From Neocallimastix lanati (nom. inval.) (Eukaryota > Neocallimastigomycota > Neocallimastigomycetes > Neocallimastigales > Neocallimastigaceae): DNA of 64,000 nt. Location of the stretch: the NCBI GenBank assembly GCA_016946835.1, contig JACVTC010000118.1, forward strand, positions 1 to 64,000, written 5' to 3'. Position 1 is the stretch's first letter; every line of letters starts with the position of its first letter. This document shows, one piece after another, positions 11,701-22,338 of the stretch. Made by a program: the position numbers and the translations under genes. Below the pieces are notes generated by a model that did no database searches, was not told where the DNA came from, and worked only from the letters and a program-made list of their open reading frames with translations.

Positions 11701-13150
11701 TAATATCCCAAGTAAGATTATTATTAGGATTAGCTCCAAATAAACTTACCAAGTATTCATTATCCAAACTGTGTTGAGTAACATCAGAAGCTAGTTCACT
11801 GTAATGTTCAGCAAATCGATTTAATTGATCCGAATGAGAAAATAAAAAGTTACACTGTTTGTCCTTTAAAACGCTTGACGAAATAGAATTAGAGTACATA
11901 GGGTGAGAAAACTTCTTTAATTTTAACCAAGCACTCCTAGCATTTTTATTACGAAAATCATTACATTCAGATTCTATTGACTGATGAAATTGTTTTGATT
12001 TAATAGAAAACTTAATTGACCTGACTCTACCACATATATTTTTATATTCACTAAGAAAATTTAAAAATTCATCAAGGTTTTCAAGATTAGATCCTAAAGA
12101 AAAATTTTTGATTTCATTAAAAGCAACATGCTTTTCATGAGAAATTTTCTTGATATAATAAGGGCAGTGGAAAGCTGAGCCTTTAAGATCACAAGGAACT
12201 CTAGCATGAACTTTATCACCAACTATATTAGCTGTTTCTATAAATTTATTGACCATTTCATTAGAACTTAATTCTTTATTATCATTAAATTCATTAAGAA
12301 GAATTAAGAAGTAGTTACTTGAGAATATTACATTATGCTTTTCATTACACATGTGTTGGGACCACTTAAATCTTCTAGAAGGAGTAGGAGCACGAAAACC
12401 TTCTGAGTCATCTTTTTTACAGGAAAGGATAAGAGGGAAATGGTCAGAAATATCATTGAATGTACTACAAACAGATATCTTATTAATGTATTCCTTCATT
12501 TTACAATTAAATAAAACATGATCAATATAAGACGATCTACCATCCCGAGCCCATGTGAACTCGGAACCTAATAAGTTTTTAGTGAACCACTGATGAGATG
12601 ATTTATTAAGTAAACTTTCTAATTGGGATTTAGACATATTAAAGTCACCTACAAGAATAGAAGGTGTATTAGTATGTTTCTTTATCAAATTAGTAATTTC
12701 TGAAAAGGCATTCTTTCTTTCTTCCTTATGAGTGACCGTAGGAACATAAATATTACCAATAGTGCATTTAATTCCCCCCAAAAAGAAGTAATGTTGACAG
12801 AAATGATATACTTATATTCAAAGGGATCAGGAGAAAATGAACAAGAACGATGTACACTTATACTAAGACCTCTCATACCGGGTATATTTGGATTAGTTTT
12901 TCGTAAAATTGTATTATCGTGACAAAGAAATGGGTAATTATTTGAATGTACATTAAGGTATTGGCTATTACCGACCTCTTGCAAGCAAATACAGATAGGT
13001 TTAAAAATTTCATTAAAGTATCTAATACCATCACGTTTTTCATCATTCCATCCATTAATGTTCCAACTGACATAAAGATTAAAGAACTGAGTAGACGGTG
13101 AGTAAATACTACTATATAGAAAATCTTTAACCATTGATTTAGTTTCAAAA
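11540..13150 (-). pseudogene. LINE apurinic-type endonuclease and linker
   Basis: The exonuclease/endonuclease/phosphatase fold is recognisable from WNINGW (about 13065), CLQEVG (about 12985, metal-binding Glu), GNIYVPT (about 12750), ILVGDFNM (about 12645), SYIDHVLF (about 12535) and SDHFPLIL (about 12450). This domain nicks target DNA to prime reverse transcription. The frame shifts between WGE (about 12785) and the frame starting at 12781. After the endonuclease a helical ~230-residue linker leads into the RT. The catalytic residues Glu, Asp-x-Asn and Asp-His are present. Confidence 0.85.
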
Positions 13151-13278
13151 GAAGAAAATTTGTTGCGGATTTTATTGGTTTGGATCCAATTAATTTTATT
13201 GATTGGAAGGCAATGGTTAAAGAAGGGTAAGAAGAAATAAAATATTTAGATAATAAGTGGGTTTATCATAGTTTATCC

Positions 13279-13509
13279 TTAAAATGAAGTAATTTTCCAT
13301 ATTAGATGTGTGTTTTTTTTTGTAATTCCATGAACTATTTCATTGCAATTGGAAATACGTTTACTAAGAAATTCCCAAAGTTTACTAACAGACCATGATT
13401 GAAGATCATGAATAAAGATAAGAATGAAATCTTTATTCTGAATATCGTATCTTAGAAGGCCTCGCCGCAAAACAGGTATAGTTGCTGACTTTGAGGAAGT
13501 ATTATCCAT
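13279..13509 (-). CDS. Short open frame at the 5' end of the LINE (ORF1-like position)
   Basis: 76 codons from ATG 13509. Contains LIFIHDLQSWSVSKLWEFL; I do not recognise the family. Base composition is less AT-extreme than the flanks and continuous in character with the LINE, so it is probably the remainder of a first ORF or 5' region rather than a host gene. It ends before the endonuclease frame. No zinc knuckle or coiled coil is visible. Confidence 0.35.
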   Translation of the reverse strand: MDNTSSKSATIPVLRRGLLRYDIQNKDFILIFIHDLQSWSVSKLWEFLSKRISNCNEIVHGITKKNTHLIWKITSF

Positions 13510-13515
13510 TTCAAG

Positions 13516-13780
13516 AAAGCCTAAAAAATATAATAAAAGAATAATAAAATAAAAAATAATAATAATAAAAAATAGATAAAAAAATTTTTTTTTTTTATTT
13601 TTATAATATATATAATAAAATAAAATAAAAATAAAAGAGAAAGTAAATTCCCTTTAAATAGTATATAAAAAAATATTGGTGTTGAATATATAAAAGCTTG
13701 AAATATATAATTGTTCTTGATGATTTAATACTTTTTAGATTTTGTAAATAATTGATTTTATCCAGTATTACTGGATATAA
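13516..13780. other. AT-rich spacer between LINE and DNA transposon
   Basis: A/T-rich sequence with a T run near 13587 and no recognised gene. The missing 5' half of the gypsy element interrupted near 10142 is not found here. Confidence 0.6.
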
Positions 13781-13862
13781 TAGGGAGAGTTGCATTTCGC
13801 CAAGTGGCGTATTATAAAAATATTGCATTTCCCCAAGTTGCATTTCGGCAAATGGCTTATTG
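13781..13862 (+). repeat. Left terminal repeat cluster of the MULE
   Basis: Three spaced units related to GCATTTCGCCAA at 13792-13803, 13825-13836 (cc for cg) and 13840-13851 (gg for gc), plus a half unit AAGTGGCGTATTA shared with the right end as TAATACGCCACAT. Likely transposase-binding end of the element. Confidence 0.75.
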
Positions 13863-13990
13863 ATATAAGTAAATGAATGAATAAATAAATAAAAATTCAA
13901 AATAATTTTTTTAAACTTGTTTTTATTATATTTTATAATTAATTATAGATATTTTTTAAAATAAAATAATTATTAATAATATTTAATTAT

Positions 13991-14601
13991 TGTAACGAAT
14001 ATTGGAATATCCGTGTTTTAAAGAGTGTAACACAATAGGTAAGCACTTTTTGATTAATAAGTAATTTGGTTTTTTAAAATATAGTTTTATTAATTAAGAA
14101 ATTTAAAAATATTAATTATAAGGATTAATTATTGTAATATTTCGAATTACTTATTAATTAATTCAATAATTAATAAAAACACAATTTTTAAAAAATATTT
14201 TTTTTTTTTGGCTGCGAAATTCACTCCTATTTATAGTTTTTCAAAATTTAAATCCATAAAAATTTAAAACCATAAAATCATTAAAAAGTTTCATAAAAAT
14301 TGATTATTTTCGGTTAAAAAGAATCTAAAAGAAATAATGATAAAAGATAAATTAAAATAGAATTTCTATCTGATTTGTTTCTATTAATTTCTAAGAATTT
14401 CTTTTGTTAATTTTTTACAGAAATTTATACAGAAACAAATACAGAAACAAATACAGAAATGAAGTATAAAAATTCTTTAAAATTTAAATGATATAAAATT
14501 TTAGTAAAGGTGTGAGTCGAACCCTAGTGGTTCAGGCTGAGGTCATAGTGACTAACCACTATGCCAGCATTCTAATTTCTAGTTTTTTAAGATTCGTTAC
14601 A
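13991..14601 (+). mobile_element. Solo LTR with 5-bp target duplication, inside the MULE
   Basis: 611 bp starting TGTAACGAAT and ending ATTCGTTACA (a perfect 10-bp terminal inverted repeat), flanked by attat at 13986-13990 and attat at 14602-14606. TG..CA ends and a 5-bp duplication are the hallmarks of an LTR left by recombination. It is related to the copies at 19083-19639 and 28421-29007 (shared ctcctatttatagtttttca and a tRNA-like module near the other end). Its minus strand at 14510-14570 reads like a tRNA with A- and B-box motifs. Confidence 0.8.
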
Positions 14602-14602
14602 A

Positions 14603-15200
14603 TTATAAAAATAAATTTAATTATAAAGATATATTTTAATATTTTGTAAAAAAATAATATTATAGCAATACTGTAATTATAAAAATATATTTTTAAAATA
14701 ATAATATTTTATCATAAAAATATATTTTAATGTTCTTAAGCTAACCTAATCTAATAAAGATTAAAAATACTTTAATAATTATTGTATTTATTCATTTATT
14801 CTCTTTTTAAAATAATTTTTACTATTAAAAAAATTATTATTATATATTTTAATATTTCGTAAAATAGTAATAAAATAATAATTTATAATATTTAATTATT
14901 AAGATATATTTTAATATTTTGTAAAATAGTAATAAAATAATTATTTAAAATATTTAATTATAAAAATAAATTTAATTATAAAGATATATTTTAATATTTT
15001 GTAAAAAAATAATATTATAGCAATACTTTAATTATAAAAATATAATTTTAAAATAATAATATTTTATCATAAAAATATATTTTAATGTTTTTAAGCTAAC
15101 CTAATCTAATAAAGATTAAAAATACTTTAATAATTATTGTATTTATTCATTTATTCTCTTTTTAAAATAATTTTTACTATTAAAAAATTATTATTATATA
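14603..15200. repeat. Pair of ~235-bp direct repeats
   Basis: Bases about 14608-14843 and 14961-15198 carry almost the same sequence (aattataaagatatattttaatattttgtaaa ... agctaacctaatctaataaagatt ... ctttttaaaataatttttactatta), separated by about 118 bp that partly repeats the start of the unit. It is a local segmental duplication inside the MULE, with only scattered differences. Confidence 0.8.
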
Positions 15201-15244
15201 TGACAGAATTCATTTGGTCAATTTTCTGTCATTTCTTAATAATT

Positions 15245-16679
15245 TATTATTTAATCAATAATTTTTATATTTAAATCATTTAAGCATTTTAACCATAAGT
15301 CAATGAAATCATTTCTAACACTTTCCTTTTTTTTTAATAGAATTTCCATATTTTTGTAATATTTAACCAAAGCTTTAATTTCCTCAGTTCTTATTAATTT
15401 TTTTTGTTTTTTATTTCTTAAAATTCCAGCAGTTCTCCTTTCGTAATCAATGTAATATTTTGATTCTTCTTTTTGCAATTCTGATAGTAATTGAAAAAAA
15501 GTTTGTTTTTTGCAAATAATTTTTTTAAGTATTTATTAAAAGTTTCTGAAACATTATTTGTAATATGCTCAATATTATCATAATATTTCCAATTTTCAGT
15601 TTCATAGTTAATTAAATAAGTTTTTTTAAAATATTCTAAAAAATTCTAAAAATTGAACATAATTATGTTCTTGGCACTCACTTTTTATTTTACTATATAT
15701 ATCATATATATATTCAGGATTAATGAAAGGAAAATTCGAGATATTATTATAATAAATATATAAATCTTTTATTTTTTCTACTTTATCACCACATAATTCT
15801 TTTTTTTTTAATTTCTAATGCTCTTTTAAAATGCCATATACAGTATTTAATATTTGCATTAATAAAAACTTTTTGTGCAGCATTAGATACAGCTTTTTCA
15901 AAATCGCAATGAAATATTTTTGGTGTAATTTCAATACTATTATATTTACTAGAATTTTTTTTTATTTCTTCAAATAATATTTCATAAGTTGTTTGCTTTT
16001 TATTTTTTAATATAGAAAAGGAAGTAGTGTAAAAACAATTTAATTCTGTAACATAGGTTCTAGTTATGAATACTTGATAACTAAATATAGGTACAATATA
16101 AAATGTGCCATCCGCAAAAATATGTTTATTTTTAGAAAATAATTCTGCTTGGAATGTAGATTGAAAAACAATTAAATCATTATTTTTGAATATCATAAAA
16201 TTTTCATCCCTTTTTGTTTTATAATATTTTGATTCATTGGGAATTTCATCAAATGATGTTATATCAGGAGGTAGTTGTTTTCTTCTACTTCTTGTTACTT
16301 GGGATTTAATTGAATTATATCCTGGACATATAAGACCCATACCTTGAGAAATTTCATCATATGTACGTTTTATATTTACATTAAAAGGAATTGAACTTTT
16401 TGAAATTTCATCTTTAATTTTATTTTTTACAATTAATTTAGCTGCTCCAAATTTATTTTCAAGATGATTATGTGAGTCATCATATTTTAAGATTTGATTC
16501 TCATTATTTAAAATAATGAAAGATGGACATTGATTTAATGTTTTATATTCTGTACATTTATATTTTTTTGAATTATCTTTCCTTTTGGATGAAAGATTAA
16601 ACTTATATTTTCTGTTTAAAATAATTTGTTCTTTTCCTCTATTAGTTTTGCTTATTTCAATTTCTAGATTTTTCTCCAT
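15245..16679 (-). pseudogene. MULE transposase (FLYWCH-like N-terminus), frameshifted
   Basis: The open part is 297 codons from ATG 16679. The N-terminal ~75 residues have YKCTEYKTLNQCPSFIIL and DDSHNHL, a C..C..H..H FLYWCH-type DNA-binding module. The DDE core follows: HIFADGTFYIVP (first Asp), IFHCDFEKAVSNA (second Asp) and CIWHFKRA (C..H motif). The frame is lost at the A/T run near 15803, but continuing in other frames gives NYETENWKYYDNIEHITNNV then SETFNKYLKKLF (15540-15630) and finally the 75-codon frame 15478-15251 (QKEESKYYIDYERR), the usual C-terminal region. At least three single-base breaks, two at homopolymers, so inactive or partly a sequencing artefact. Confidence 0.85.
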
Positions 16680-17440
16680 TTTTTTTTTTTTTAATAAAAG
16701 TTTCTAATTAAATATTCTAATGATTAATTTTAATAATATATATTTTTAATTATATATACTTTAAATGAAGATTAATTATTCAAATATTATTTTTTAATTC
16801 TTCTATATTTTAAATAATTCCTTTTTTTAGTGTAACTGGATAAATATAAAGTATTTATAAGTTTATTATATTTTTTATTATATAAAGTATAAAAATTTTT
16901 ATATTATAATTTTATATTTATTTTTATATTTAATAACTATTATAATTTTCATCATTATTATAAAAATATTATTATTGATGTTTCTGTAATTATTGCTACA
17001 GTTTATATTATTTATTTATTATTTATTATATATTATTTATTATTAATTTATAAAATATTATAAGAAAAACTTTTTACATTTTTCTTAAGTAGGTAAATAT
17101 TATTTTTATTAATTCATTTATATATATATATGTAAATAATAATAATATTATTTATAATTTAATCGTCATTATTATTATTAATGACAATCCTTTTATAATT
17201 ATAGCAATAGTGTTTATATTATTATTTTTTTTATTAATTATATTACTATATTGTTTATTTTATTATTATTTTTTTTTTATTTATTATTTATCAATTTATT
17301 ATTTATTTAAACAGATATTTGTAAAGCTATTTATATATGAAAAAAATTTTTTTAATATTTAAATATTTACTTCATAATTATAAATACATCAATATTAAAA
17401 ATATTTAATTTTATTTATTTATTTATTTATTTAATAATTC

Positions 17441-17564
17441 TCAATTTGGCGAAATGCAACTTGGCGAAATGCAATTTGGCGAAATGCCACATTTTTTTAA
17501 TACGCCACATGCTTTCAAAAAAATTGGCGAAACGCAACTTGGCGAAATGCCCTACACCCCCCTA
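17441..17564 (-). repeat. Right terminal repeat cluster of the MULE
   Basis: Five spaced TTGGCGAAATGC units (17446, 17461, 17476, 17524 with aacgc, 17539), two of them directly abutting with a 15-bp period, followed by CCTACACCCCCCTA. These are G/C-rich islands in otherwise nearly pure A/T sequence. Confidence 0.8.
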
Positions 17565-18393
17565 ACCACCATTTTCCATAAAAGCTCTCTTTGAGAAAAA
17601 CCTGGAAAATGGTCCTAAGGCAGATTCAAAACGAAATTATATTTTTAAAATAATTCTTGATTAAAATATATTTCACATTAAAAAAAAAATTTTTTTTTTT
17701 CTTATGAAATCAGAAAAAAATAAAAATAATTTTTATTAAAAAAAAAATATATATATATATATACATATTTTATAAATTAAAGTTACATTTTTTTTATTAT
17801 TTGATATGTATCTTAATCTCATTTCCAAAAAAAAAAAAAAAAAAGAAAAAAAAAATATATATATATATATATATGTATTAAAAAAAATAATAATAATTTA
17901 ATAATAATTTTTAAATATGAATTAAATTAAAACGAATCAAAAGTTTATATATTCTTTGAGTACTATTGAAGGTTATATAAATGGTTAAGAGATAGCGACT
18001 TTAAATAAATTCATCCACCTTTATTACTTATTTATTTATTTTTTAATGTTATAAAAGAATAGTATTAAAAACATAAAATATAGAATTATGTGTACATAGC
18101 CAAAGAATAAGAATTAGAATAAAGAATTTTTTAAAAATTAAGATCAGAATTTGCTTTTTTTTTTCCATAAAAAAAAAAAAAGGAATAGAATTTTCATATT
18201 ATATTCATAAACCCAGTTCTCTACTTATAATTTAATGAGAAATTTAAATAAATTAATTATTATATATAATTAATAATAAATATATATATTTTGTTTTTTA
18301 TTTTTTTTTTTTTTAAATTAATTCTCTTTTATGTTAATATTAAAAGTGAAAATAAAAAGTAAGAAAGATTGGTTGGTATACAAAGTGATTATA

Positions 18394-18429
<36 letters not shown>

Positions 18430-19082
18430 ATCAATCACAATTGACTTTAAACATTTAATAAGGTATAATAAAATAATGAAAATCAGGGAAAAAATACTCT
18501 CTTCAATTGACATATTGAAAAAAAAAGCAATATTCATAAAAATTGGCCTTTTTTTTTTTTAATGAACTTTTCAATATTATTTCAAATAATTCACATTTAT
18601 TATCAAGAAGTAGAATATTATAAGTAATGAATAATAAATAATGATGGGAGTAATTAATATTTAATAATACATAATAAATAATAAAAAAAAGTATTTATTA
18701 ATAAAAAATAAATAATAAAATATAAAATATATATATATTAATTAATAATCAACAGTAAATATAACAAATTTTTTTTATATATATTTTCGTTTAAGAAGAA
18801 TTTTATTAATAATTTTTCGTATTAATATAATTTTTTTTATAGAATGAGAAAAAATAAATGGAGATAGTAGAAATCCTTTTACAAAACTCTTTTTCATTTA
18901 CCTTAAGATAATAATAATAAAAAAAAATTATTAAATTATTATCTCGTTTCGACTTGGCTTCCATAGGATCCTTTTCCCTAAGACAAGATAAACTTAATAA
19001 AAGACCACTTTTTTTTTTTTTTTTAACTCTCAATGATTTTTGATTTTTTTTATCATTATAAAAAAGAGATTATCATCTCATC
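17565..19082. other. Low-complexity AT sequence, no supported gene
   Basis: Begins with a short less AT-rich patch (17565-17635, tttccataaaagctctctttg) that may be old element sequence. The rest is A/T runs, AT dinucleotide tracts (17740, 17860) and a 31-base A run at 18398-18428. A second compositional island at 18945-19005 (cgacttggcttccataggat) could be a fragment of an old element but I cannot identify it. The 75-codon frames at 18806-19033 and 18340-18537 are compositional. Confidence 0.6.
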
Positions 19083-19639
19083 TGTAACAAATCTTAATGT
19101 TACTTAAGATTGTTATAAGGTTTTTTACACAAAAGGTTCTCGACACTAAAGTAATTCAAAATATGTTTTATTAAAATAAGTTTTTTTATTAGTAAAAATA
19201 TAAATTATTATTTTATTAATTAATCATTGTAATATTTTAAATTACTTTAAAATTAATTAATAAAAGCACAAGTAAAAATATTTTATTATGAAATTTTACA
19301 CCTATTTATAGTTTTTCAGGAAAATTAATTATTTTAAGTTATCAGTTGTTATTAGTAATTATTAGAAATAAAAGAAAATTAAAGAAAATTAAAGAAAACA
19401 AGTTTTCTTTCTAGAAAATGAATCTTAGATAAAAAATGATAAAAAATATTAATAAAATAGATTTTTCTAGTTTTATCGGTTCAATTGTTTAACCGATAAA
19501 CACTAGTAATTTCTTTAATATTCTAGTTATAATAAATAAAAAGTTATTAAAATTTGGAAAGAGTGGATGTCGAACCCTAAGGGTTCAGCCCGATGGTTAT
19601 GGTAAGTTACCATTGAACCATAGTTACTAATTTACTAAT
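19083..19639 (+). repeat. LTR-like repeat, family of 13991-14601 and 28421-29007
   Basis: Starts TGTAACAAATCTTAATG and is nearly the reverse complement of 28421-29007 over its whole length. Contains a 10-bp inverted repeat tttatcggtt..aaccgataaa and, on the minus strand near 19565-19627, the tRNA-like module. Its right end runs into the LTR that begins at the 5-bp tgtaa (19640-19644), so the exact terminus is unclear. Confidence 0.65.
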
Positions 19640-19644
19640 TGTAA

Positions 19645-20126
19645 TGTAAGAAACTTAGATAAATTTATTATTTTATTATAAAATTTATCTATCTTTCTTA
19701 TTTAATACATTAATTTAATACATTAAATTATTGTATTTAGTTTAACCAATAATATTTATTTATTAATTTATATATATTTGATTCTCTTGAGTTCTCTTCG
19801 AGAAATCAAGAGTTATTATTTTAGAATTTTTATAATAAATAATAATTCAAATAAAATAATTAATTAATAAAACAAAACCCTTTTAATAAAACATTTTTTA
19901 TAAATATTTGTGTCTTTTATTCCTTTTGTGTTATTGTTTATTATAAACTTTCTATAATAAACTCTATCTTATACTTAAGTTAAGTATAATTATTTATTTA
20001 TATTATTTTATATTTATTTAATTATATTTAATTTTATTTTCTCAAATTAATGTTAATTAGCAATAATTAATGTTAATTTGTAGTTAAGAAATTATTTATA
20101 ATTAATTTTATAAGTAATTTCTTACA
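19645..20126 (+). repeat. 5' LTR of the non-autonomous element
   Basis: 482 bp, TGTAAGAAAC...TTTCTTACA. Includes a hairpin CTCTTGA..TCAAGAG (about 19777-19812), whose right arm starts the predicted self-primer segment 19803-19819. Confidence 0.9.
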
Positions 20127-20143
20127 ATAATAACTCTTGATTT
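20127..20143 (+). promoter_or_regulatory. Predicted self-primed primer binding site
   Basis: The 17 bases ATAATAACTCTTGATTT begin at the first base after the LTR and are the perfect reverse complement of AAATCAAGAGTTATTAT at 19803-19819 inside the same LTR. With that segment as RNA primer its 3' end would sit at the LTR junction and extension would copy U5, as in Tf1-type self-priming. The pairing is seen in the sequence; the mechanism is inferred. Confidence 0.7.
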
Positions 20144-20656
20144 TTAGGAAGAAAATATTTTATAAATAATTTAATATGAATATAACAAAAAATAATAATT
20201 ATAATTATAATGGAATAATTAAATTAAATAAATTCATTTTATATTATTTACGAAATTTTTTCTTTCTCTCAATTTAAATTTATAAATTTTTTTTTTTTTT
20301 TGTTTATTTTTTATTTTTCTTTTCATTGTTTATGTTTGTTTATGTCATATATATATTATTTATTTTGTTTAATTTATTATTACATTTACTAACAATTCTT
20401 TATTATTATATATATTAAACATTATAACTTTATAATAATATGACAACACTTATTCTGTTTACTTTGTCTATTTACTTTTAAAAATAAGTCTTTATAAATT
20501 TCATAAAAATTAACAATATTAAATACTAATTATTTTACTTTATTTTATTTTATATAACATATTTATCTATTATAATATTATATTTATATTATATTTTAAT
20601 ATTATATAATTGTTTTTATATATAACATTATATACATTATATATATATATTTTTCT

Positions 20657-20704
<48 letters not shown>

Positions 20705-21279
20705 AAATAAAATAAAACAAAAATAAAAACAAAAAACAAAAACAAAACAAAAAACAAAAACAAAAACAAAATAACAAAATAAAACAAAACAAAGCAACAA
20801 AACAGGAAACAAAACAGGAAACAAAACAAAACAAACAAATAAACAAACAAAAAACAAATAATAAATAAAATAAATTAATAATTTAAAAGATAAGTTGTTC
20901 AGTTTTCTTTTCTTTAAAATAAATAAAAATAAAAAATAAATAAATTAAATAATAATAATAATAATAATAATAATAGTAAATAAAATTATAATTATGATAA
21001 ATAAAGTAATAATAATAATAAATAATAATAATAAAAAGTTTTTAATATTGATCATACGAACGAAAATAAAATTTTAAAAAATTATAAGATATATTTAAAT
21101 ATATAATTACAATGTTCTATGATCACATATAGATATTAACACTAGGGCTGAAGTGATATAAAAATTGAAATTCACTTCTACGTAATTGAAATAATATATT
21201 ATTATTAATAATATAATTGTTAATTACTAATTGCCCTTTGTTAAAACAGATATCGGCAAAAGCTATATCTCGTTATATC

Positions 21280-21328
<49 letters not shown>

Positions 21329-21902
21329 ATATATATATGTAATATAAAAATTATAAAATATTATTATTATTTATATAATACATATTTCAAAATATACATA
21401 TAAAATTTAATATAAAAAATTATAAAATATTATTATTTATTTATTTAATAAATAATTCATATGTATAATTTAAATTATTACTTATTTATTTATCTAATGA
21501 ATAATATAACATATATATAATATAAATAATAAAATGTTATTATTTATTTAATAAATATGAAAAATATATAATATATAATATATAATTTAAAATTATTATT
21601 ATTTTCATTCATTTAATGAATAATATACAATATATATATATTGTAAAATTAATTATTATTATTATTATTTATTTATTTATTAATACAAAATATATATAAT
21701 ATATAATATAAATTTATAAATTATTGTTCATTTAATTATTTATCTAAAATAAAATTTTAATTCAAAATTTAAATTTCAATTTTAAATTGAAATTGCAATT
21801 AAATATTTATTTTAATTTTATTTAAATTTTATTTTATTTCTACTTAATATTTCTTAATTTATTACTTCTTAAATTGTTCTTCTTTCATTGAACAATTCAA
21901 AT

Positions 21903-22130
21903 GAAAAGGAGCAATGTAAGAAATACAAATAAATTTATTAATAATTTATTTACATTTCTTAGTTATTATAATTTATTTAATTTAATATTTATTTATTCAT
22001 TTAATAATATAGTCATTTTATTTAATTTTATATTTATTTATACATTTAATAATTATAGTTATTTTATTTAATTTTATAATTATTTATTCACTTATATTTA
22101 TATATTAGTTTAGAAAACAATATTAAGGTT
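21903..22130 (+). repeat. Second polypurine tract and LTR-start-like segment
   Basis: gaaaaggagcaa followed by TGTAAGAAATAC at about 21915 copies the junction of the true polypurine tract and right LTR (gggagcaa then TGTAAGAAAC at 22339). What follows is only loosely LTR-like. Probably a relic of an older related LTR captured in the internal region. Confidence 0.5.
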
Positions 22131-22327
22131 TTTCCCAAGTTAATTGGTTTTACTTAATATTGATTCATCTAGAGTTTTTCCGCTAATCTTTTCTCTAGAT
22201 GTAAAAAAGTTAAGGTTAGCAAAACTTTTAATAAATTATTTAATTTTATTTTTTTTGGTTAATTATAATTTTTATTTTAAACTTACTACTTCCTATATAA
22301 TAATGAATTTATACAAATTCATTAAGT

Positions 22328-22338
22328 AAAGGGAGCAA
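22328..22338 (+). promoter_or_regulatory. Polypurine tract of the non-autonomous element
   Basis: aaagggagcaa directly abuts the TG of the right LTR, the standard place for plus-strand DNA priming. Confidence 0.7.

Larger units (their letters stand above)
10143..13515 (-). mobile_element. Non-LTR retrotransposon (LINE) with APE endonuclease and RT
   Basis: A LINE running right to left: small upstream frame 13509-13279, endonuclease 13150-12380, RT about 11700-10840, C-terminal region 10840-10199, a short 3' UTR of about 25 bases and a 31-base poly(A) tail (T run at 10143-10173 on the plus strand). The coding part is split into several frames (13134-12685, 12781-11540, 11628-11089, 10840-10199), so this copy is inactive. 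Clade cannot be fixed by eye. The 5' end is uncertain; AT-rich sequence starts at about 13515. Confidence 0.85.
13781..17564 (-). mobile_element. Mutator-like (MULE) DNA transposon with iterated terminal motifs
   Basis: A broken MULE transposase (15245-16679, minus) is flanked by inverted clusters of one motif. The left end begins TAGGGAGAG and carries GCATTTCGCCAA-type units at 13792, 13825 and 13840. The right end carries the inverse TTGGCGAAATGC at 17446, 17461, 17476, 17524 (one change) and 17539, then ends CCCCCCTA. Both ends also share tggcgtatta. Extents are inferred from the motif clusters; no 8-10 bp target duplication was found. A solo LTR (13991-14601) and an internal direct repeat lie between the left end and the transposase. 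Confidence 0.75.

Noticed and set aside
14510-14570. tRNA gene, or SINE made from a tRNA
   Set aside because: No convincing acceptor or T-stem pairing, and the surrounding 611-bp unit has TG..CA ends with a 5-bp duplication and no poly(A) tail, so it is an LTR. Kept only as a tRNA-like module.
18806-19033. 75-codon minus-strand frame with a basic N-terminus
   Set aside because: Starts in a T/A run, no homology recognised, and crosses a low-complexity AAT block; the G/C-richer patch near 18950 is too short to call.
20570-20857. Open frames of up to 95 codons on the minus strand, rich in Phe/Cys/Val/Leu
   Set aside because: They translate an A run and AAAC/AAAAC simple sequence inside the non-coding interior of an LTR element; no domain and three overlapping frames are equally open.
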